Of a stretch of DNA of 64,000 bases, positions 33,004-42,290 are shown one piece after another (within the stretch, counting starts at the first letter, position 1; each line of letters starts with the position of its first letter). The stretch comes from Candidatus Bathyarchaeota archaeon (GTDB lineage Archaea > Thermoproteota > Bathyarchaeia > Bathyarchaeales > Bathycorpusculaceae). Position numbers and translations under genes: made by a program. The notes under the pieces were generated by a model, which was given only the letters and a program-made list of their open reading frames with translations, ran no database searches and had not been told where the DNA came from. The DNA is taken from assembly GCA_026014665.1 (NCBI GenBank), contig JAOZHX010000017.1, positions 1-64,000 of the forward strand, written 5' to 3'.

Positions 33004-34254
33004 ATGGTATATCAGGAATGCATAAACTGCAAGTCAACCTATGGCATAGACGAGATTATTTACTTCTGCAAGAAATGCGGAGACATCTTGGAAATAAAAT
33101 TCGATTTCGAGGAGTTAGCTGAATCCCTAAAGACCAGCGATTGGAAAACCAAGCCGCTCTCAGTGTGGCGGTACCGCCCCTTCATGCCAATCCATGAAGC
33201 CACAAGGCTAGTGACCCTAAACGAGGGCGGCACAGGACTGCACCGCTCAGAAAGATTGGGCAATGAGCTTGGAATTAAGAACCTCTACGTTAAGAACGAG
33301 GGCGAAAACCCCACGGGAAGCTTCAAAGACCGTGGCATGACGGTAGGCGTGACCAAAGCCGTTGAACTGGGCGCAAGACACGTTATCTGCGCATCGACGG
33401 GCAACACAAGCGCAAGCCTAGCCGCGTACGCTGCACGTGCAGGAATAAAGTGCACTGTCCTGATTCCTTCAGGCAAAATCGCCTACGGCAAGCTTTCGCA
33501 AGCCATGATTCACGGTGCCAAAGTGCTCCAAGTCAGAGGCAACTTCGACCAAGCATTGGAATTTGTGCTAAAACTCGCTGAAAAGCACAGGGATATTTAC
33601 TTGCTAAACTCGATTAACCCGTTCCGCGTTGAAGGGCAAAAATCGCTTGGCTTTGAGATTTGCGAACAACTCGGCAATGAGGCACCCGACCGCATCATAA
33701 TTCCCGTTGGCAACGCGGGTAACATCAGCGCCGTGTGGAAAGGCTTAACCGAGTTTTATAGGCTCGGCATCATAAGGAAGCTGCCCAAGATGACAGGCAT
33801 TCAAGCCGCGGGTTCAGCGCCCATTGCGCAGGCAATCAAGACCAACAGCGACAAAATCGTGCCCGTTGAGCACCCAGAGACAATCGCCACTGCAATCCGT
33901 ATCGGTGCGCCAGTAAGCTGGAAAAAAGCCGTCAACGCCATTCGCGAGTCAGGTGGGACCGCTGAAACCGTTACCGACGAGGAAATCTTGGATGCACAGA
34001 AAACGCTTGCCCGAGTCGAAGGCATATTTGTTGAGCCCGCAAGCGCCTCATCCATCGCTGGCTTAAAGAAACTCGTTAAGATGGGTGTTATAGGCGGTGA
34101 TGAGCGGGTTGTCTGCATCACGACGGGGCATGGTTTGAAGGACCCAGATACGGCGATTAAGCAGAGTGAGAAACCGCTGGAAGTGGATGCGGAAATGTCA
34201 GCCATCGAGGATGCGTTGGGCTTGAAGCATCAAGTGGCGGTACTGGCGAGGTGA
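33004..34254 (+). CDS. thrC: Threonine synthase
   Basis: ThrC converts O-phosphohomoserine to threonine with pyridoxal phosphate. The 416-residue protein has an N-terminal zinc knuckle (C7INC10 and C22KKC25), common in archaeal members. The PLP lysine is Lys108 in TGSFKDRG, followed by CASTGNTSASLAAYAARAG, the phosphate loop PVGNAGNISAVWKG, and the C-terminal EPASASSIAGLKKL. An ATG at 32999 is out of frame and leads to an early stop, so ATG 33004 with upstream GGAG is the start. First gene of thrC-hom-lysC, with 7 bases to hom. Confidence 0.96.
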   Translation: MVYQECINCKSTYGIDEIIYFCKKCGDILEIKFDFEELAESLKTSDWKTKPLSVWRYRPFMPIHEATRLVTLNEGGTGLHRSERLGNELGIKNLYVKNEGENPTGSFKDRGMTVGVTKAVELGARHVICASTGNTSASLAAYAARAGIKCTVLIPSGKIAYGKLSQAMIHGAKVLQVRGNFDQALEFVLKLAEKHRDIYLLNSINPFRVEGQKSLGFEICEQLGNEAPDRIIIPVGNAGNISAVWKGLTEFYRLGIIRKLPKMTGIQAAGSAPIAQAIKTNSDKIVPVEHPETIATAIRIGAPVSWKKAVNAIRESGGTAETVTDEEILDAQKTLARVEGIFVEPASASSIAGLKKLVKMGVIGGDERVVCITTGHGLKDPDTAIKQSEKPLEVDAEMSAIEDALGLKHQVAVLAR

Positions 34255-34261
34255 CCATGGA

Positions 34262-35290
34262 GTGAGGATTATTCTTGTAGGTTACGGCGTGGTGGGAAAA
34301 GGCGTTACAACCATTCTCTCCCGCAGGTACGTGGAGAAAACCAGAGACGTCGGATTCAACCCAAAAATAGTGGCGATTGCAGACATTGACGGTGCAGTCA
34401 TAAACCCCCGAGGCTTGAGCCCTGAAAAATTGGAAGCCATCAAACAGCGCGGTTTCCCGATTTCGGCAGACCCAGACTTTGGACGCCCAGGAATTTCAGC
34501 GCTTGACGTCATCGAGTCGGTTGAAGCGGAAGTGGTCGTTGAAGTCACGCCAGTCAACATCCAAAACGCTGAGCCTGCCATGTCGCATATCACTAAGGCT
34601 TTCAAAACTGGCAAGCACGTGGTCACGACAAACAAGGGACCGTTAGCCTTAGCCATGCCAGCACTCACGGAACTAGCCGAATTCAACAATGTCTACTTCC
34701 GTTTCAGCGGAACCGTTGGCGGCGGAACTCCGATGTTGGAGTTTGCCAAACGGTGCCTTGCAGGAGACAAAATCCTCTCAATTCGCGGAATCTTAAACGG
34801 CACCACAAATTATATTTTAACTGAGATGTCTAAGAACCATGTTTCTTTTCAAGATGCGTTGGTGAATGCGCAGAAACTGGGTTACGCTGAACGCGAGCCT
34901 TCCATGGACATCGACGGCTTTGACGCTGCATGCAAAGTCGTTATCTTGGCAAATTGGATAATGAACAAGAAAATAACCCTAAAAGACGTCGATAGAACAG
35001 GCATTCGCGATGTGTCTTTGCAGATGCTTGAAGAAGCGGCTAAAAGAAACAGCACCCTTAAACTTATCGGTTCAATCGAAGGAGACAGGGCAACCGTTAA
35101 ACCTACAGAAATTCCCCTAACCAATCCGCTTTGCGTCAGCGGGGTCTTAAACGCAGTAACTTTCCAAACAGAGTTCGCAGGCGAACAAACCCTGATCGGC
35201 AAAGGCGCAGGCGGCATAGAGACTGCCAGTGCAGTTTTAAGGGACCTCTTAGATATTAGACGTAAGTTAGCAACTAAACTACTAAACTAG
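34262..35290 (+). CDS. hom: Homoserine dehydrogenase
   Basis: Reduces aspartate semialdehyde to homoserine with NAD(P)H, the branch-point step toward threonine and methionine. The 342-residue, single-function form starts at GTG 34262. It has the dinucleotide site ILVGYGVVGKGV, the catalytic lysine region HVVTTNKGPLA, and the family signature GGGTPMLEF with GILNGTTNYILTEM and EREPSMDIDGFDAACK. No regulatory ACT domain is attached, so feedback control must act through the aspartate kinase. Six bases separate it from lysC. Confidence 0.96.
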   Translation: MRIILVGYGVVGKGVTTILSRRYVEKTRDVGFNPKIVAIADIDGAVINPRGLSPEKLEAIKQRGFPISADPDFGRPGISALDVIESVEAEVVVEVTPVNIQNAEPAMSHITKAFKTGKHVVTTNKGPLALAMPALTELAEFNNVYFRFSGTVGGGTPMLEFAKRCLAGDKILSIRGILNGTTNYILTEMSKNHVSFQDALVNAQKLGYAEREPSMDIDGFDAACKVVILANWIMNKKITLKDVDRTGIRDVSLQMLEEAAKRNSTLKLIGSIEGDRATVKPTEIPLTNPLCVSGVLNAVTFQTEFAGEQTLIGKGAGGIETASAVLRDLLDIRRKLATKLLN

Positions 35291-35296
35291 AGAGCG

Positions 35297-36712
35297 ATGA
35301 TGATGAAGATTGTAATGAAGTTCGGCGGAACAAGCGTTGGCACGGGCGAAAACATACGTCACGTCGCCGATTTGGTTGCCCAATACGCTAAAAACGAATG
35401 CAGAATTGCCGTTGTAGTCTCAGCGTTGGCTGGGGTAACAAACAGCCTAATCGAGATAGCTTGCAAAGCTAAAAGAAGCGATGCAAAACAAATTGAAGCC
35501 TTCACTGAAGGGCTGCGTGAAAAACACCTGCAAGCAGTTTCAACTGCCATCTCTAGCAAGGCAATCCAAAAAGAAGTTGCTCAAATAATCGAAAAAACCA
35601 TCTTTGAGCTTGAAAAAGTCCTGACGGGCATTGCATATATTGGCGAACTAACGCCTAAATCAAGAGACTACGTTGCTTCTTTCGGCGAGCGCCTCTCTGC
35701 ACCGATTGTTTGGGGCGCCATCAAAGACCACAAACTTGAAACACAATGGTTCACGGGAAAAGAAGCCGGCATAGTAACGGACTCTAACTTTGGTGAAGCC
35801 AACCCGCTTATGAATTTCACCTCGCACCTTATCCGCGAACGCATCAGCCCCCTACTTGAAAAGGGCATAATACCAGTTGTTACAGGGTTCATCGCCGCCA
35901 ACCAAGATGGCATCGTCACCACCGTAGGACGCGGAGGCTCGGACTACACCGCAACCATCCTAGGCGTTGCACTGCAGGTTGACGAAGTATGGATTTGGAC
36001 TGATGTGGACGGCATAATGACAACCGACCCAAAGCTTGTTCCCTCTGCTCGCATGCTACCCCAGCTTAGCTATCAGGAAGCTGCGGAAATGGCGATTTTC
36101 GGCGCCAAAGCCATGCATCCTCGGGCACTGGGACCGGTTAGCAAAGAAAATATACCTGTCCGCATACGTAACACAGCTAACCCAGAAAACCCAGGGACAC
36201 TCATCACTAAAGAGCCCAAGAATGACTCAAAGGAAGTTGTCAAAGCAGTTGCCATGATAAAGGATGTCGCCATGTTAAACGTTTACGGTGCAGGCATGGT
36301 CGGTGCTCCAGGCAGCTACGCCAAAGTGTTCGATGTCTTAGGTAAGAACAACATCAACGTCATGATGGTATCCACAGCCGTTTCAGAAGCCAACATATCC
36401 ATGATAATTAAACGCGACCTCTTGGGAAGAGCAATCAGCAACCTTGAAATCGCACTGCTTGAACGAGGCGGCTTCGTCACAGAAGTCTCCGCTGAAGACG
36501 ACGTTGCAGTTATCGCAGTCATGGGCGCCCACATGAAAGGAACCTTAGGCGTTGCATCAAGAATTTTCAGCACCGTAGCCAAGAAAGGCATTAACATTCG
36601 CATGATAGCGCAGGGCAGCTCGGAGCTTAACATTTCGTTCGTGGTTAAAGAGAAAGACGGCATAGCGGTCGTTAAAGCGATACATGAAGAATTCAAACTA
36701 GACAAAGCATAG
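35297..36712 (+). CDS. lysC: Aspartate kinase
   Basis: Phosphorylates aspartate, the first step to threonine, methionine and diaminopimelate. The 471-residue protein has the kinase start VMKFGGTSVGTGENI, SFGERLSAPI, VTTVGRGGSDYTATILG, and WTDVDGIMTTDPKLV. Two ACT domains (about 315-385 and 400-471) at the C-terminus would bind an allosteric amino acid. ATG 35297 is followed by two more Met codons within five residues, so the exact start is uncertain. It ends the thrC-hom-lysC operon. Since lysine here is likely made by the LysW route, its product probably feeds mainly threonine and methionine (inference). Confidence 0.95.
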   Translation: MMMKIVMKFGGTSVGTGENIRHVADLVAQYAKNECRIAVVVSALAGVTNSLIEIACKAKRSDAKQIEAFTEGLREKHLQAVSTAISSKAIQKEVAQIIEKTIFELEKVLTGIAYIGELTPKSRDYVASFGERLSAPIVWGAIKDHKLETQWFTGKEAGIVTDSNFGEANPLMNFTSHLIRERISPLLEKGIIPVVTGFIAANQDGIVTTVGRGGSDYTATILGVALQVDEVWIWTDVDGIMTTDPKLVPSARMLPQLSYQEAAEMAIFGAKAMHPRALGPVSKENIPVRIRNTANPENPGTLITKEPKNDSKEVVKAVAMIKDVAMLNVYGAGMVGAPGSYAKVFDVLGKNNINVMMVSTAVSEANISMIIKRDLLGRAISNLEIALLERGGFVTEVSAEDDVAVIAVMGAHMKGTLGVASRIFSTVAKKGINIRMIAQGSSELNISFVVKEKDGIAVVKAIHEEFKLDKA

Positions 36713-36825
36713 CTATCAAGCGCCAAGCATTTTCTTAAGCTTTCTTATAGTTAGCCATTACCATAATGCCTCAGCTGTTAATAACATGAATATTCTTACT
36801 CAAGTGTATTACACGATAAATGGAG

Positions 36826-37347
36826 TTATGATGTAGGGTAGTAGGTTGCTGCATAGATGATTGTTGTTCCTTTAGCAGTGACTAGTCTAATTTCATATTG
36901 GGCGCCTTGAACAAAGGTGAACGTTTCGCCAAGGGTTAATGTGAATTCGACTGAAGTACCTTTGGCAACATCGCCGTCTGGAGTTCCCGCAGAATCAAGT
37001 TTAACGCTTTGTCCATCAATTGTTGCTGAGTTTAATGTAATTGTTGCAGTTCCAGTGTTTCGAACTGTGACTGTTACCTGACGGTTATTCGTGAATACGG
37101 CATTCGCTATTGAAACCTGTTCGGCACTTTCCAATATATCGCTTGTATCAGAACATGTAGGCATAGGCGTACTAGTTGGGGTAGAGGTAGGTATGCTTAA
37201 GGAGGTTGGTTTCGGAGAACTTGTTGGAGTTGGAGATGAATTAAACGCATTATTATTTTGAGGCCAAGATTGAGGAACCAACAACGCCAATATAGCAATG
37301 TTTAATGCAATTATAATAATGGACAAGGCTAAGTACACCTTATTCAT
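36826..37347 (-). CDS. Secreted protein with pilin-like C-terminal domain
   Basis: A 173-residue protein with an N-terminal hydrophobic helix (MNKVYLALSIIIIALNIAILALL), then a Ser/Thr/Pro linker (about 36-65), then a beta domain. That domain matches the type IV pilin at 6538-7008: VTVTVRNTGTATITLNSATI, and GAQYEIRLVTAKGTTIIYAA at the end. The N-terminus lacks the LSPVVA-type class III signal, so it is probably an anchored relative of the pilin head rather than a filament subunit. Standalone on the minus strand. Confidence 0.7.
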   Translation of the reverse strand: MNKVYLALSIIIIALNIAILALLVPQSWPQNNNAFNSSPTPTSSPKPTSLSIPTSTPTSTPMPTCSDTSDILESAEQVSIANAVFTNNRQVTVTVRNTGTATITLNSATIDGQSVKLDSAGTPDGDVAKGTSVEFTLTLGETFTFVQGAQYEIRLVTAKGTTIIYAATYYPTS

Positions 37348-37480
37348 GACCTTTTACCTCTTTAACGTAAAAAGTTGTGAAAGTTCGAATTTATCGGTTA
37401 TGAATTGGAGATAAACTTTTTTGCTATCCATAGAAAAATTAAATCCCCAGTACGTTTGTTCTATTGAGGATCTGTCTTAA

Positions 37481-38050
37481 TTGAGTAAATTGAACCTGCA
37501 AAAGCAAACATTACAAAAACTGCAGAAATTGACCGGTAGCAGATTCTAAGAGTTCTTAGGATTCACACTTGACACGGAAACAGGTAGCATAACAGACAAC
37601 CTAAACGTCAAGGCGCCGGCAACCATAAGGAAGGGAGATTCGAAAGTATTGGCAATTCTGCTTGCCCATTATTTATTAGCCAACCTAACACCGCCAACTG
37701 GTAAACTTGTCAAGTTCAAAGATTTGCCCGGAGGCTACGCTTACGAGAGCACCTTTGCAAAAAGAGCCAATGATCCAATCACAAGGGCACTCGGAGAAAA
37801 ACCATATAGTTTGCAGACGGCAGCCATGGCGTTGGGCTGTGTCAAGCGCGATTTCGGGGATTGCGCTGTTGAAGTGCCTGCCTTAAAGGGCATACCTTTA
37901 ACCGTCATCGTCTACGGCGCGGACGAGTTCCCATCAACCACCAGCATACTCTACGACAAATCGGCAAGCAGCTACTTGCCCACCGAAGACTTGGCAGTTT
38001 TGGGCGAGTTAACAGCTGGGCGTCTCATGCAGGCTAAAAAGCAGGTATAA
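37481..38050 (+). pseudogene. DUF3786 protein with an in-frame stop near the N-terminus
   Basis: DUF3786 proteins have about 190-200 residues, and their function is unknown; they often sit near corrinoid or C1 genes. Here the body matches from EFLGFTLDTETGSITDNL through GGYAYESTFAKRA, FGDCAVEVPALKGIPLTVIVYG and DEFPSTTSILYDKSASSYLPTEDLAVLGE. A TTG at 37481, after GAGG at 37466, opens the first 22 codons in the same frame, and a TAA at 37547-37549 interrupts it. No canonical start occurs between that stop and TTG 37649. CAA-to-TAA is the simplest change. Inactive unless the shorter form from TTG 37649 is made. Confidence 0.7.
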
Positions 38051-38252
38051 TACAAATTTAGTAAAAAGGTTGAAGACAGTTATAATTTAAAAAGTAAGGG
38101 TTTATCCTCTAATCTCAAGTAGACTCGATTGCACTGGCTGCCCCCAAAAATTTTATAAGCCAAAGCTCTAATGAAGTTTTGAAATCCGCCAAAAGGCAAG
38201 AGTTTGGCGAACATTTAGATAACCAGCCGGCAGCATATATTAGCGAGGAAGC

Positions 38253-38830
38253 ATGCCGCAAAAGCACAATACCTTAAAGCATCTTACGCTAGATGACCTA
38301 TCATACCCCCGCCCAAAAGACGCCAAAGACGTCACAGAGCCAAGCTATGAGAAAAAGATAACCATAACCGAAATTAAAGCGGCAGCAAGGGAAGACGACG
38401 AATTAGTCGTAAAAATAACTTTCAAGTTGTATCCTTCAAAAGCGGCGTTTTCCAAGTTGAAATCGAACTTGTGGTTTGATAACGAAAAAATTAACAGTTT
38501 CCTCATCAAAGTGCTGCAGGGACCTTTAGCGACAGACGAATCCGAATACTCCACTGTTCTGGACATGAAGGGCATCGCCGCTGGCACCCATAGCATATTG
38601 GTCGAAATGTACGAGCTGTGGGTGTGGATGAGGTGCTGTGGCAAACTGTTAAGGAAGCAACGGTGGATTACGTGCCTAAAACACGCCAGGAAAGACTGGT
38701 CAGGGTCCCAACGGTCAGGGGCGTTGCAGGCGCAGATTTGGCGGTTGCTTCAGAAGTCCAGCGGGAAATTTACAGCGAACTGGAAGAGGCACTTAAAAAA
38801 GAGCAGTCGAGTCGAAGAGACCAGTGGTAG
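38253..38830 (+). pseudogene. Conserved hypothetical protein, single frameshift
   Basis: Two overlapping frames read as one protein of about 192 residues. The first part starts MPQKHNTLKHLTLDDLSY and runs to VEMYELW. The second part continues GVDEVLWQTVKEATVDYV and ends with a long charged helix (ASEVQREIYSELEEALKKEQ). One missing G in the GGG at 38620-38622 explains the shift. Beyond that point the first frame reads as low-complexity basic/Trp-rich sequence, which supports the repair. Function unknown; the middle has a beta-rich stretch with ITFKLYPSKAAF. Either a pseudogene or an assembly indel. Confidence 0.65.
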
Positions 38831-39154
38831 CTACTGGTCCTTTGGGATTTTCACGTATATCTTGCCGTTCTCGACTTTGCACAGGTAGCAAGGCACGGTT
38901 ACCAGGTTGGTTTCTTGGTACTGACCGTTACGCACGTCAAACTTCCAGCCGTGGCAGGGACACACCACGATGTAGCCACTCAGGATTCCGCCCTGAAAAG
39001 AGCAACCTGCATGGGGACAAACGTTTGAAATACCAAAAACTTCACCGCCTACTTTTGCGAGGAGAATAGGCTTGCCCTTTACGCGGACAGCTTTCATTTT
39101 GCCTTCTGCTAAGTCGGGTTCTTTTAGGCAGGCGACGTATCCGTCTTTGTCCAT
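38831..39154 (-). CDS. Rieske-type [2Fe-2S] ferredoxin
   Basis: A 107-residue soluble protein with the Rieske cluster motifs Cys46-Pro-His48 and Cys65-x2-His68, inside VCPHAGCSFQGG and VVCPCHGWKFD. Such small ferredoxins carry electrons to oxygenases or nitrite-type reductases, or serve unknown redox roles. Its first codons overlap the end of lysK by 31 bases, so it is the last gene of the LysW operon and is translated with it. It has no obvious part in lysine or arginine synthesis. The C-terminus ends VENGKIYVKIPKDQ. Confidence 0.9.
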   Translation of the reverse strand: MDKDGYVACLKEPDLAEGKMKAVRVKGKPILLAKVGGEVFGISNVCPHAGCSFQGGILSGYIVVCPCHGWKFDVRNGQYQETNLVTVPCYLCKVENGKIYVKIPKDQ

Positions 39155-40299
39155 AGGTTTAACAGGCTGTTTGTCGGTTGACTTCCATTCTTGTTGTTAT
39201 GCACTTCGGAAAGTTTCAGTAGTGTTTCTTTGTAGACTGCGATGGCTTGCAGGTATTCGTTTATGTCAATGTGTTCTTCTAGGGTGTGGTCAAGGTGAGA
39301 TTCGCCTGGTCCATAGGTGACGATTGGCAAATTCATGGCTTTTCCAAGGATGTTCATGTCGCCCGTGCCAGTTTTCCGCAGCAGGGTTGCGGGTTTGTTG
39401 AGGATTTTGCGAACGGAAGAAGATAAGACGTGAACTAGTGGTGAGGCTTTGTTTGCTTCGAACGGCTCCACAGTGTCCATAACGGTTGCTTTGATGCCTA
39501 CTTTTGGGTTTGCATTTTGGTAGCTGGCGATGATTTTCATCATTTTATCGTAAACTTGCGATGTGGAATATTGAATGGGAACGCGGACGTCAAGGTTCAT
39601 TTCTGCTTCGAAAGGAATTACAGAGTTGCCTCTTCCACCAGCCATTCGAACCAAACATACAGTGATTGCTGTAAAGGGTGTTTCTTGAGGTTCAATCGAG
39701 GGATAGGTACAAGCCGCCTTAATTTTTTCCCAAAGCTCATATGCCTTTTCTAAGGCGTTGTCAAAGAGCCAAGGGGTAGAAGAATGCCCTGTTTCAGTTT
39801 TCACGACGATTTTTAGCTGAATTTGTCCTTTGTAACCTATGGTTATGTTTTCTACGCCGCTGGGTTCACCAAAGATTGCGTAGTCAGCGTTTATGCCCTG
39901 TGTGATGAGATGGCGCACGCCTCGGCTGGTAGCTTCCTCTTCCACCACACTTGCAATTAAGATTTTACCCTTAAAACCTGGTTCTTTGGCGGCTTCAGCG
40001 GCAGCTATGACCATGGCGGCAAGTGGTCCTTTAGCGTCAACTGCGCCTCGAGCGTAGATTTTGCCTTCTTCAACGCGTAAGGGAACATGCCCTGCAACGG
40101 TGTCCATGTGTCCACAGAGCAGTATGACGGGTTCGCCGTTGCCGATGACTCCGATGACGTTGCCTATGGCGTCTATGCCTACTTCGAAACCCATGCGTTT
40201 CATTTCCGTGGCTAGGAAGTTGGCTATGTCTTGTTCTTTGCCGCTGGGGCTGTAGATACCCAGCAGGTTAGTTAGGAACCGTACTGCTTGCTCGCTCAT
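39124..40299 (-). CDS. lysK: [LysW]-lysine/ornithine hydrolase
   Basis: LysK releases the finished amino acid (lysine, or ornithine) from the LysW carrier protein. The 391-residue protein is an M20-type metallopeptidase: VILLCGHMDTVAG (metal His/Asp), ARGAVDAKGPLAAMV (bridging Asp), VVEEEATSRG (catalytic Glu pair) and GPGESHLDHTLEEHI near the end. The C-terminal 30 residues after LLKLSEVHNN are extra and overlap the Rieske gene. Its start overlaps lysJ by 32 bases. Which product it makes depends on LysX specificity. Confidence 0.92.
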   Translation of the reverse strand: MSEQAVRFLTNLLGIYSPSGKEQDIANFLATEMKRMGFEVGIDAIGNVIGVIGNGEPVILLCGHMDTVAGHVPLRVEEGKIYARGAVDAKGPLAAMVIAAAEAAKEPGFKGKILIASVVEEEATSRGVRHLITQGINADYAIFGEPSGVENITIGYKGQIQLKIVVKTETGHSSTPWLFDNALEKAYELWEKIKAACTYPSIEPQETPFTAITVCLVRMAGGRGNSVIPFEAEMNLDVRVPIQYSTSQVYDKMMKIIASYQNANPKVGIKATVMDTVEPFEANKASPLVHVLSSSVRKILNKPATLLRKTGTGDMNILGKAMNLPIVTYGPGESHLDHTLEEHIDINEYLQAIAVYKETLLKLSEVHNNKNGSQPTNSLLNLWTKTDTSPA

Positions 40300-41479
40300 G
40301 TTCTTCTTCTCCTAAAGCCGCATCCAACGCTGCGACTGCTTTATCGATTTGTTCTTTACTAATCACCAGAGGCGGCAGCAAACGCACCACTGTTCTGCCT
40401 GCATCCAGCACCACCACGCCTTTGCCGAGGGTTTTTAGGATCACGCCCAACACGTCATAGCGTAGCTCCATCCCCAACATCAAGCCTAACCCTCGGATTT
40501 CTTTAATTATCTTATGCTTTAACGCCAGAGCTTCCAGTTCAGCTTTGAAGTATTTGCCATTCGATGCTGCTCTGTCAGCAAGTTTTTCTTCTTGCAGCAC
40601 ATCGATTGAGGCGCATCCAGCTGCACAAACCAGGGGGCTGCCGCTAAAAGTGGTTGAGTGCTCGCCGACTTTAAGCGTGGACATTACGTCTTCTTTAGCC
40701 ACGGTTATGCCTATGGGTAACCCGCCTGCAAACGGCTTAGCTAAACACATCACGTCGGGTGTGACACCCCAGTTTTGGCAACCGAACAATTTGCCAGTTC
40801 TGCCGAAGCTAGTTTGGACCTCGTCAAGGATGAGGAGCACATCTTTTTGGCTACATATTTCACGGACCGCTTGTAGGTAACCATCGGGGGGCACTCGAAT
40901 GCCGCCTTCTCCACGAATTGGCTCTATGAGCACTGCGGCGGTTTTGTCGGTTATGGCTTCTCGGATTTTGTCTGCGTTGTCAGGTGCAACATGTTTGATT
41001 TCGGGGATAAGGGGCAAGAAGGGTTCACGGTATTTCTTATCCCAAGTCGCAGATAAGGCGCCCATGGTTTTGCCGTGGAAAGCACCCATGACAGCGATGA
41101 TTTCGGGTTTGCCAGTGGCTTTTCGAGCAAGCTTAATGGCGCACTCTACGGATTCTGCTCCGCTGTTAGAGAGAAACGCTTTGTCTAAGCCCCTTGGAGT
41201 TATTTTTACTAGTTTTTCTATGAATTCAGCACGTTTATCGTTGTAGTAGCAGCTGTGACAGGTTATGAGCTGCTCAGCTTGGGCTTTTACGGCAGCTACG
41301 ATTTTTGGGTGGCAGTGTCCCAGCGCTGCTACGCCGTAGCTGCTTGCGCAATCCACGTATTCCCGCCCGTTAACATCCCAGAGAAGCGCGCCTTTGCCTT
41401 TTGTGAATACGACTGGTTTTTTGGAAAACACGTTGGCTAGGTAGCGGGTCTCAATGTCGATTATTTGTTTTTCATTCAC
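40268..41479 (-). CDS. lysJ: [LysW]-aminoadipate semialdehyde/glutamate semialdehyde transaminase
   Basis: LysJ aminates the carrier-bound semialdehyde with glutamate and pyridoxal phosphate. The 403-residue class III aminotransferase has AFLSNSGAESVECAIKLARKATGK, AVMGAFHGKTMGALSAT, LILDEVQTSFGRTGKLF and the PLP lysine in MCLAKPFAGGLPIG. The C-terminus has VVLDAGRTVVRLLPPLVISKEQID. Length and motifs are typical of the ArgD/LysJ group. It overlaps lysZ by 8 bases. Confidence 0.93.
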   Translation of the reverse strand: MNEKQIIDIETRYLANVFSKKPVVFTKGKGALLWDVNGREYVDCASSYGVAALGHCHPKIVAAVKAQAEQLITCHSCYYNDKRAEFIEKLVKITPRGLDKAFLSNSGAESVECAIKLARKATGKPEIIAVMGAFHGKTMGALSATWDKKYREPFLPLIPEIKHVAPDNADKIREAITDKTAAVLIEPIRGEGGIRVPPDGYLQAVREICSQKDVLLILDEVQTSFGRTGKLFGCQNWGVTPDVMCLAKPFAGGLPIGITVAKEDVMSTLKVGEHSTTFSGSPLVCAAGCASIDVLQEEKLADRAASNGKYFKAELEALALKHKIIKEIRGLGLMLGMELRYDVLGVILKTLGKGVVVLDAGRTVVRLLPPLVISKEQIDKAVAALDAALGEEEHERASSTVPN

Positions 41480-42290
41480 TGGTTATCACCGTGCCAACCT
41501 GATGATTAAGAGCCGATGAAATTGGCTGTTTAGTTGTGCCTGAGGTTACTATGACTTCTTTCACGCCTTGGTTTAACGCCTCCAATCCAGCGTGGATTTT
41601 GGTGCTCATGCCGCCGCCGATTTTTGAGAGCACTTCTTTGACCTCGGTTGCCGCGATTTTGGGTACGCGTTCACCCTTCAGCATCAAACCTTCGACGTCT
41701 GTGAGCAATACTAGTATGTCTGCTTTTAATGCTCCTGCAAGAATGGCTGCTGTGCGGTCGCCGTCAACGTTAAGAGGCTCACAATCATGGCTCAAAGCGA
41801 TTGGCGTAACTATCGGCACATAACCTTTCTCAAGCAAAAGATTTGGCAGTTCAGTGTTGACTTGCGTTATTTTGCCAGTGTAGCCTCCGTCAATTACTTT
41901 TTTGCGTCCCCGCTCATCAACGACAATGAGACGTGTTTTCCGCTCTGCCTGCAAGATAGCATCATCCAAGCCACTCAAACCGACCGCCCGCAAACCTTGG
42001 CTTTGGAGCGCCAAAACGATTTGCTTGTTCATCTTGCCAGCCATGACCATTGTGTAGATATCGATTGTTTCCTTATCGGTGTAGCGACTGCGGAAACCTT
42101 CCGGCGACATTATGAACTTTTGTTCTTTCCCTAGTTTGGAAGCAATCTCTGTGACTTCAACTCCGCCGCCGTGCACCAAGACGATTTTGTGTTGTTTGGC
42201 GATTTCTTTTAGGTCGCTGACTAGCTCAGCTGATGCGCCTTCTTTTAGTATGCTTCCGCCCATCTTGATAACAAGCAACATGGCACTCAC
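41472..42290 (-). CDS. lysZ: [LysW]-aminoadipate/glutamate kinase
   Basis: LysZ phosphorylates the side-chain carboxylate of the LysW-bound substrate. The 272-residue amino-acid kinase has VIKMGGSILKEG, VLVHGGGVEVT, EPLNVDGDRTAAILAGAL, VLLTDVEGLML and the Lys-containing GGGMSTKIHAGLEAL. It is of the ArgB/LysZ type. The start may be ATG 42290 or Met4. It overlaps lysY by 4 bases in the ATGA manner. Confidence 0.93.
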   Translation of the reverse strand: MSAMLLVIKMGGSILKEGASAELVSDLKEIAKQHKIVLVHGGGVEVTEIASKLGKEQKFIMSPEGFRSRYTDKETIDIYTMVMAGKMNKQIVLALQSQGLRAVGLSGLDDAILQAERKTRLIVVDERGRKKVIDGGYTGKITQVNTELPNLLLEKGYVPIVTPIALSHDCEPLNVDGDRTAAILAGALKADILVLLTDVEGLMLKGERVPKIAATEVKEVLSKIGGGMSTKIHAGLEALNQGVKEVIVTSGTTKQPISSALNHQVGTVITSE

